A stretch of 11,975 bases of DNA. Origin: Azoarcus_F sp036734105 (GTDB lineage Bacteria > Pseudomonadota > Gammaproteobacteria > Burkholderiales > Rhodocyclaceae). This document shows positions 7,355 to 11,975 of the stretch, one piece after another; position 1 is the stretch's first letter, and the number at the start of each line of letters is the position of its first letter. Position numbers and translations under genes: made by a program. The notes beneath the pieces are model-generated. The model was not told the origin of the DNA. It saw only the letters and a program-made list of their open reading frames with translations, and did no database searches. The stretch lies in contig DAIMZH010000081.1 in the NCBI GenBank assembly GCA_036734105.1, forward strand, positions 1 through 11,975. The letters run 5' to 3'.

Positions 7355-8035
7355 ATGAGCAATAACGAACAACCCAAATCCTTCAATGCAGTCGTCCTGC
7401 CCCATGCCAAGGGCCAGGAAACCGGCTATCCCGAGGAGTTGCTCCGTCACATCCTCCACGATCTTGGTGGCCTTCAAAATGGTAGCTTCATGGACCTGGG
7501 GGGTGGCTGGGGCGCTCACACAAAGATTGCCATGCATCTGGGCTTTGATGCGGTTTCACTGGATAGAGAGGCTGCAGCGGACGACGTCCCTCACCTGATC
7601 TGCAACATCGCCAAAGAGCGCTTCCCGTTCGAAGACAACCATTTCGACGTGATTTTTTCAAAATCCGTCATCGAGCATTTCTACACTTTCGAATTGCCTC
7701 ACCTCATGGCCGAAATCTTTCGGGTACTCAAACCAGGGGGAAAGGTCATATTCATGACTCCAGACTGGGACTCAAACACCCGGAACTTTTACAAGGTGTT
7801 TTCACATGTCACTCCGTACACTCGTGAAAGCCTGACCCAATGCCTCAAGATGTACGGATTCGAGAACGTTCAAACCACCAAGCTGATCCAGCTTCCCTCG
7901 ACATGGCACAGCCCGTTCATGGCAACGCTCGCAAGCCTCACGGCTGCGCTCCCCCTGCCTCGCAGCACTTCCAAATGGGTACGCTGGAGCAAAGAGGCCT
8001 CTCTCGTGGGCGTAGGCAGCAAGCCACGGAACTGA
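7355..8035 (+). CDS. Class I SAM-dependent methyltransferase
   Basis: This is a 226-aa protein with the Rossmann-like SAM-binding core. Motif I is FMDLGGGWG (45-53), an acidic D70 ends strand 2 (AVSLDRE), FDVIFSKSVIEHF (97-109) fits the motif around strand 4, and VLKPGGKVIFMTPDW (124-138) is the typical strand-5 region of Methyltransferase_11/UbiE-like enzymes. After about residue 150 the protein is helical and unlike housekeeping methyltransferases. Its place between the initiating phosphoglycosyl transferase and a glycosyltransferase suggests it methylates a sugar or glycan intermediate in the cytoplasm. The acceptor and position (O-, N- or C-) are not evident. It begins 30 bases after the preceding stop and ends 25 bases before the next start. 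ATG 7349 (two residues longer) is the alternative start. Confidence 0.85.
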   Translation: MSNNEQPKSFNAVVLPHAKGQETGYPEELLRHILHDLGGLQNGSFMDLGGGWGAHTKIAMHLGFDAVSLDREAAADDVPHLICNIAKERFPFEDNHFDVIFSKSVIEHFYTFELPHLMAEIFRVLKPGGKVIFMTPDWDSNTRNFYKVFSHVTPYTRESLTQCLKMYGFENVQTTKLIQLPSTWHSPFMATLASLTAALPLPRSTSKWVRWSKEASLVGVGSKPRN

Positions 8036-8060
8036 AAAACCAAAGCAAAGCCAGCAACTG

Positions 8061-9210
8061 ATGAAAGTATTTTTGACCTGTTATGGTGGCGCGCATATTG
8101 CAGCCGTCGCGCCATTGGTGCGTACGCTCACCAAACGCGGCCACCACTGTACCTTGCTTGCATTGACGACCGCAGCCCAGGTAGCTGAACTCGAGCAACT
8201 GAACCCGCTTCGTCCAATCGACTTCATTGACAATTCAGACCCAGCAATACGTCTCCCTGGCATCAAGCTCGCCGAAAGACACCACACAGACGGCAAGGGA
8301 ATCAGCCTGGAAGAGTCCATCGCCTATCTCGGCGTATCGTTTCGTGATCTGGCCTCAGATATTGGCGAATCCGCCGCCTGGCAGCGTTATCGTGAGCTTG
8401 GCCTCAATGCCTTCACTCCGGTGCATTTCATGCGCGAAGTCCTGTCGCGGACTCAACCCGATGTCGTCGTAGCGACAACATCTCCCAGAATGGAAAAGGC
8501 GGCCTTGCGAGCGGCCTATCAACTCGACATTCCAAGTCTGTGCATGATCGAGTTGTTCGGCATTCTTGAAGAACCCTGGCTTGCCCGCCCGGACAACGGT
8601 CACGTGATAGCTGTGTCGCGCGAAGATGTGATCAAACGCCTTAGCGCTGCGGGGCGACAAAGGGATGACATCCACCTTGTCGGCAGCCCCATGTTTGATC
8701 AGTTAGCCGATCCCGGTCTGCCTTCTGCCGGAAAACGCTGGCGGCAGGAGCGGCGGATTCCCGAAGACCAAAAACTGATTTTCTGGGCAGAGCAACCCGA
8801 GCCGGACAACCCTCAGTTGCCCCGACGGGTACGACAGCATCTTGCCGACGTCTGCCGGGCCAACGGGTGGCGACTGATTGTACGCTTGCATCCGAGCAGC
8901 ACGGACCCACGCGGCGAGGTCATTCCCGAGGGCTGCCTGCAGAGCTACGCACATGAACCGCTGTCGCACCTGATTCACGCCTGTGATGTCGGCGTCACAC
9001 TGACCTCAACAGTCGGCTGGGAACTTCTACTGTCCGGCAAACCCCTGCTTGTTCCGCGCATCTCATCCTATGCGCGCTTTGTAACCTATGGCGACAGTGA
9101 CGGTGCGCTGGCGGTTGAGTCCCTTCAGGATATTCAGTCCGGCCTTCACTCACTCCTCACGGATACCCCTGCAGCACAACAGCTTGAAACCCTGCGAAGG
9201 ACCCTGCCGC
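8061..9210 (+). CDS. GT-B-like glycosyltransferase or related capsule enzyme, 3' end lost in gap
   Basis: At least 383 codons run into the first N run without a stop. The N-terminus, MKVFLTCYGGAHIAAVAPLV, has the GG-H type opening of GT-B folds. The first Rossmann-like half includes PDVVVATTSPR (133-143) and IPSLCMIELFG (157-167). The linker VGSPMFDQL (207-215) and the second half, with LIVRLHPSS (272-280) and LTSTVGWELLLSGKPLLVP (314-332), match the donor-binding region shared by CDP-glycerol glycerophosphotransferase-like, UDP-GlcNAc 2-epimerase-like and capsule glycosyltransferase families. It probably transfers a sugar or sugar phosphate to the lipid-linked glycan in the cytoplasm. The exact family is uncertain. 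No strong Shine-Dalgarno precedes ATG 8061. Only the final tail appears to be missing. Confidence 0.75.
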
Positions 9211-9220
9211 NNNNNNNNNN
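9211..9220. other. Scaffold gap (10 N)
   Basis: A run of ten N joins two contigs; the real length is unknown. It lies at the 3' end of the glycosyltransferase gene. The continuous 837-codon frame through the Ns (8061-10574) depends on the arbitrary gap length and should not be read as one protein. Confidence 0.98.
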
Positions 9221-9233
9221 CGAGAACGCCATC

Positions 9234-10574
9234 ATGAACCCTGAAACCAGACATCCTGTACTGCACGTCGTTCATTGCATTGACACGGAGGGGCCGCTCA
9301 ACGAAGACATACACGCGACCTTCTCCCGACTGAAAAGCATATTCGGCATAGAGCTACCCCCATCAATTGACACGCTTGAAGCCCTGCAACGCCAGGAAAT
9401 CGAACTTGGCGGAATGGAGGCACGTGTCGCCGCCGTACTATCGCCGGCGCTGCTTGCGTATAACCGCGACTGGAGCGACATTCAGCGAATGCTTGAAGAC
9501 GCCCTGTCGGCCAGTTTCAGAAACCGGATGCTTGATGCCAACGGGCGGGGCTGGGTTTATAGCTGGCACTGTCTGGACCACCTTGGATATACGGAAAACC
9601 CACGTCATAAAGCCTTGGGTTATGGCAAGGTCTTCAACTTCTATAAACAGATCCTCGCAACAAGCAAAAGCACCCGGGACGAGATCAACTGGCATTTTCA
9701 TCCACTCTCGCTGACACGCCGTCCGCTCGCCGCAGCGACCTCGTTCAACAACTCAATGGACATTCTGCTACCAGTCATTGCCAGACGCATACTGGAAGAC
9801 TGTTGGTTTCCAACAACCAACCGACCAGGTTTTCATGCCGAGCGACCGGACAGCCATCTGTTCCTTGAACAATGGCTACCCTTCGACTACGCCAATCAAG
9901 CCTGTGACGACAACTTGCAAGGTCAGCGTGATCTTCAACTCGGACGCTTCGGAGACTGGACCCGCGCCCCCGCCGACTGGCTTGGTTATCACCCCAATCA
10001 CGACGACTACCAGACACCCGGATATTGCCGTCGCTGGATATTCCGATGCCTGAACGTTGGAACAAGGCTGCGTTGCCTGACCGAAACACATGTCCGCCAG
10101 GCCTTTGATGACGCCTGTGCCAAAGGCAGCGCAATACTTGCCTTCGCCGACCATGACTATCGCGACATCCGGCCGGATGTCGGACATGTTCGACAACTGC
10201 TTGCAAATGTCGCACCCGACTACCCCGAGGTATCACTGCGCTTTTCGGGCGCAGAAAAAGCCGCTCAGCAACACGTCTGCCTGCTGGAAAATCGTGAACC
10301 TCAATCTCCTCCCACGTTTGATCTGAAGCTTGACGGCAACCGCCTACATGTCAGGCTAATTGCAGGCAGCATGTTCGGACCACAGCCATTTCTTGCAATC
10401 CTTGACTGCAGCGGCCGCTATTATCACGACAACTTAGACATCATCGAACCCGGGAAACACTGGACCTATGTGTTCGATGAACAGACCCTGGCACTGGAGT
10501 CCCTATGCCGGGCAGGCGTAGGAGCTGCGGGCAAAGACGGCGGCTTTGGCGTCAAATCAATTGCTTTCGCATAA
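9234..10574 (+). CDS. NodB-like polysaccharide deacetylase-type protein
   Basis: This 446-aa protein has features of a divergent NodB-fold carbohydrate esterase as seen in capsule loci. HVVHCIDTEGPL (11-22) supplies the metal-binding/catalytic Asp pattern (D17, with E19 next to it). NWHFHPLSL (152-160) carries two histidines as HxH (H154, H156) instead of the usual HxxxH. ERPDSHLFLEQWLPFDYANQ (203-222) corresponds to the conserved middle block. ILAFADHDYRDIRPD (301-315) has a late His (H307) as in the last NodB motif. Residues about 345-446 look like an added beta-rich domain. There is no signal peptide, so action on a cytoplasmic, lipid-linked or nucleotide-linked sugar is more likely than on exported polymer. 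ATG 9234 has a weak GAGAA 7 bases upstream. Deacetylase activity is inferred, not certain. Confidence 0.65.
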   Translation: MNPETRHPVLHVVHCIDTEGPLNEDIHATFSRLKSIFGIELPPSIDTLEALQRQEIELGGMEARVAAVLSPALLAYNRDWSDIQRMLEDALSASFRNRMLDANGRGWVYSWHCLDHLGYTENPRHKALGYGKVFNFYKQILATSKSTRDEINWHFHPLSLTRRPLAAATSFNNSMDILLPVIARRILEDCWFPTTNRPGFHAERPDSHLFLEQWLPFDYANQACDDNLQGQRDLQLGRFGDWTRAPADWLGYHPNHDDYQTPGYCRRWIFRCLNVGTRLRCLTETHVRQAFDDACAKGSAILAFADHDYRDIRPDVGHVRQLLANVAPDYPEVSLRFSGAEKAAQQHVCLLENREPQSPPTFDLKLDGNRLHVRLIAGSMFGPQPFLAILDCSGRYYHDNLDIIEPGKHWTYVFDEQTLALESLCRAGVGAAGKDGGFGVKSIAFA

Positions 10575-10583
10575 CCCCGAGGC

Positions 10584-10705
10584 ATGTATGTACTCGCCGC
10601 CGTTTCAGTCTTGTTCGTCCTTTCCTGGGGCATGGCGCCCAAGATGCTGCTCGGTCTGACCCTTGCCCTTGCTGGTCTCGCCAGCCTTGGAGGCTGGTTT
10701 TACGC
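10584..10705 (+). CDS. Membrane protein, N-terminal fragment cut by gap
   Basis: The first 41 aa-equivalents of a gene run into the second N run. The sequence is hydrophobic throughout: a helix at about 2-15 (VLAAVSVLFVLSW), a short turn with MAPK, and a second helix at about 21-40. This fits the start of a multi-pass membrane protein such as a polymerase, ligase or transporter of the cluster, but it is too short to assign. ATG 10584 is 9 bases after the previous stop and in the same frame; the GAGG just before it is unusually close (1 base). It may or may not be the same gene as the membrane fragment after the gap. Confidence 0.5.
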
Positions 10706-10715
10706 NNNNNNNNNN
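10706..10715. other. Scaffold gap (10 N)
   Basis: This is the second run of ten N, inside membrane-protein coding sequence. The membrane-protein frames before and after it do not match across exactly ten bases, as expected if ten is a placeholder. One or more genes could be missing here. Confidence 0.98.
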
Positions 10716-11221
10716 TCCAGAACCCAGTTTCACATGTCATTCACCCGCTTACCGACATTTTCGGACAACCGGTCGCACTATTGCCAGATCTCGCGTTGCT
10801 CGGCTTCTATTTATTGTTCGTCTCCATTTTTGGAACTTTACTTTGGCGCAAGCACAGTGCTCCATTATTACGCCTGCTCATCGCAGGGCTATCGTTGTTC
10901 TGGTTGCTAAGCCTGGCCACAGTGCTCCTTGTTGCTGCCAATAACGCACCGCAGGACAACCTCGTCCAAACCACGACTGCGCTTTCTGCCTGGGGAACCT
11001 GGGTTTACTGGGCTTTTCTGGCCTTGCCAGGGATGTTTGCTATTTTTGGGCTAGCGTCATTATTTCTGCCGCAGGAGCACAACTTAGTCATCGAACTAGC
11101 CTTTGCCGGTTTGTTGATGAGCAGGCAGGCACAACGAGCAGTTTGGACGGCAACCCAAGAAATGTTGCCGATCGTGACCATTCCAGCGCTGTGTCATGGC
11201 TATCATCTATGCAAGCAATAA
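10716..11221 (+). CDS. Integral membrane protein, C-terminal fragment
   Basis: The frame is open from the gap (first full codon CAG at 10718) to TAA 11219-11221, leaving 167 residues of an otherwise missing gene. Three strongly hydrophobic segments lie at about residues 21-43 (after QPVALLPD), 50-74 and 93-117, followed by a soluble or amphipathic tail containing MSRQAQRAVW. I do not recognise the family. In this position an oligosaccharide polymerase, ligase or other transporter-like protein is plausible but unproven. The sequence is more AT-rich and uses more TTA/TTG leucine codons than the genes upstream. The last base of the stop is the A of an ATG (TAATG), suggesting coupling to whatever starts at 11221. 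Confidence 0.6.
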
Positions 11222-11239
11222 TGAACTTTGATCTCAGTC

Positions 11240-11605
11240 ATGCGCCACTTGGCGTTTTACCCCGCCTATCTTCGTGTTGCACTCAATCACCAAAGCATGA
11301 CTCAATCGACCAACTACACTAGGGAAGTCAGCGGACAGCTTTCCAATGGCGAGTGGGTTGTAGTTGATATAATCAGGGGCTTTCCTCTCAGCCAAAACAC
11401 TCACGAACTGTCTCTATTCCTAGTCAGTCAACAAAGCACTTTCAGGAAACTTCGATTCAATTTTTTACCTGATGAATCCAAACCTGACGCAGCTTACGCA
11501 GGTCTGACCGAACTTGAAACCTACTTCTCCCAACACCGCTTCAATGGCGCAGGAAGAGCAACGCATGCAAACCAAGAATCTGAAATCGAGAGACCTTCAT
11601 CCTGA
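11240..11605 (+). CDS. Unrecognised small protein, possibly 5'-frameshifted
   Basis: This open frame of about 121 aa begins at ATG 11240 (TTG 11228 would add four residues). I do not recognise it. The central part looks like a compact beta-rich domain, with GEWVVVDIIRGF and NTHELSLFLVS followed by FRKLRFNFLPDESKPD; the tail is polar. No signal peptide or membrane helix is visible. Neither start has a good ribosome site. In contrast, the overlapping TAATG at 11221 opens a different frame reading MNFDLSHAPLGVLP, which would flow directly into this frame (AYLRVALNH) if one C of the CCCC at 11260-11263 were skipped, giving a 127-aa protein. The gene is AT-rich like the fragment before it. Its end overlaps the next methyltransferase by 41 bases. 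Confidence 0.55.
   Translation: MRHLAFYPAYLRVALNHQSMTQSTNYTREVSGQLSNGEWVVVDIIRGFPLSQNTHELSLFLVSQQSTFRKLRFNFLPDESKPDAAYAGLTELETYFSQHRFNGAGRATHANQESEIERPSS
11551..11556 (+). promoter_or_regulatory. Ribosome binding site of the terminal methyltransferase gene
   Basis: AGGAAG lies 8 bases before ATG 11565, whereas the earlier in-frame ATG 11544 has no such motif. This favours 11565. Confidence 0.55.
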
Positions 11606-11975
11606 AGAAATCGCTGAAGAGTTCTATCGCCTGATGCCGCTCGACATCGACGACATGCTGATTCATCGTGGCGATTTCAGCGACACATGTTGTCCGGCTT
11701 GTCATGGTCGTCATGTTCCATACGCATTCACTTATCAAAAACTGGACTACCGTCGTTGCAATGATTGCGGCATGCTTTACATATCTCCGGCGCCAAGTGA
11801 AGAGCTCCATCTGGATTTCGTCCGCAACAGCCGTGCCATGGCCTTCTGGCGCGAGATGCTGCCACCGGACATGAAGGTCTCACGCCGCCCCATGTACCAG
11901 GAGCGGGTAGCCTACGCACGCGCGGTTTGGCAGCGTTTCGGCGTCAAGCCGGACAGCATTCTGGAACTCGGTGCG
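11565..11975 (+). CDS. SAM methyltransferase with N-terminal zinc ribbon, cut by window end
   Basis: The first 137 codons are present and the gene continues past the window. Residues 43-46 (CPAC) and 65-68 (CNDC) form two CxxC pairs separated by about 18 residues, a zinc-ribbon-like module. Then come the family-like PAPSEELHLDF and a helical stretch to about 128. The last residues, PDSILELGA, are the beginning of SAM-binding motif I. This layout (zinc ribbon then class I methyltransferase) is common among sugar C-methyltransferases and related enzymes of polysaccharide and antibiotic clusters. A sugar-modifying role fits the operon but rests on context. The start is ATG 11565, supported by AGGAAG; ATG 11544 is the alternative. 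It overlaps the preceding frame by 41 bases. Confidence 0.75.
   Translation, partial: MQTKNLKSRDLHPEEIAEEFYRLMPLDIDDMLIHRGDFSDTCCPACHGRHVPYAFTYQKLDYRRCNDCGMLYISPAPSEELHLDFVRNSRAMAFWREMLPPDMKVSRRPMYQERVAYARAVWQRFGVKPDSILELGA

Noticed and set aside
10588..10659. Alternative ATG 10588 with better spacing from GAGG
   Set aside because: It opens a 23-codon frame with no hydrophobic pattern; the frame from 10584 gives coherent membrane helices.

Overview
This window reads as a stretch of a proteobacterial chromosome (probably gamma- or betaproteobacterial) of fairly high GC content. It carries a surface-glycan (capsule, exopolysaccharide or O-antigen) biosynthesis cluster. Two 10-base runs of N (9211-9220 and 10706-10715) show that it is a scaffold of separately assembled contigs, so the true distance across each run is unknown. 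All convincing genes lie on the + strand. I found no tRNA, rRNA, CRISPR array, transposase or clear terminator.

Layout. Bases 2-181 are the 3' end of a PIN-domain (VapC-like) ribonuclease gene, which looks like the unrelated neighbour bordering the cluster. A 162-base spacer without a gene follows. A tightly packed, co-directional gene set then runs to the end of the window: (1) a 753-aa fusion of a glycosidase-like TIM barrel with a WaaP/InaA-type kinase domain; (2) a MurJ/MviN-type flippase; (3) an HpcH/HpaI-type aldolase; (4) an AsnB-type glutamine amidotransferase; (5) a small PglC/WcaJ-type phosphoglycosyl transferase; (6) a SAM methyltransferase; (7) a GT-B-like glycosyltransferase cut by the first gap; (8) a NodB-like polysaccharide deacetylase-type protein; (9) two membrane-protein fragments on either side of the second gap; (10) a small unrecognised protein that may be frameshifted; (11) the first 137 codons of a second SAM methyltransferase with a zinc-ribbon-like N-terminus.

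How the genes may work together (inference). The phosphoglycosyl transferase would load the first sugar phosphate onto undecaprenyl phosphate. The GT-B-like protein, and perhaps others lost in the gaps, would extend the unit. The aldolase, amidotransferase, methyltransferases and deacetylase-like protein would make or decorate unusual sugars. The MurJ-like protein would flip the lipid-linked unit, and the membrane protein split by gap 2 might polymerise or export it. The kinase fusion could phosphorylate a glycan. Spacings of -4 to about 45 bases and two ATGA stop/start overlaps support one transcription unit.

Most notable points: the glycosidase-like half of the first protein appears to lack both catalytic glutamates while its kinase half looks intact; the flippase has lost signature charged residues of true lipid II flippases; an HpcH/HpaI aldolase sits inside a glycan operon; and the region after about 10.7 kb is clearly more AT-rich and contains a possible +1 frameshift at a CCCC run.
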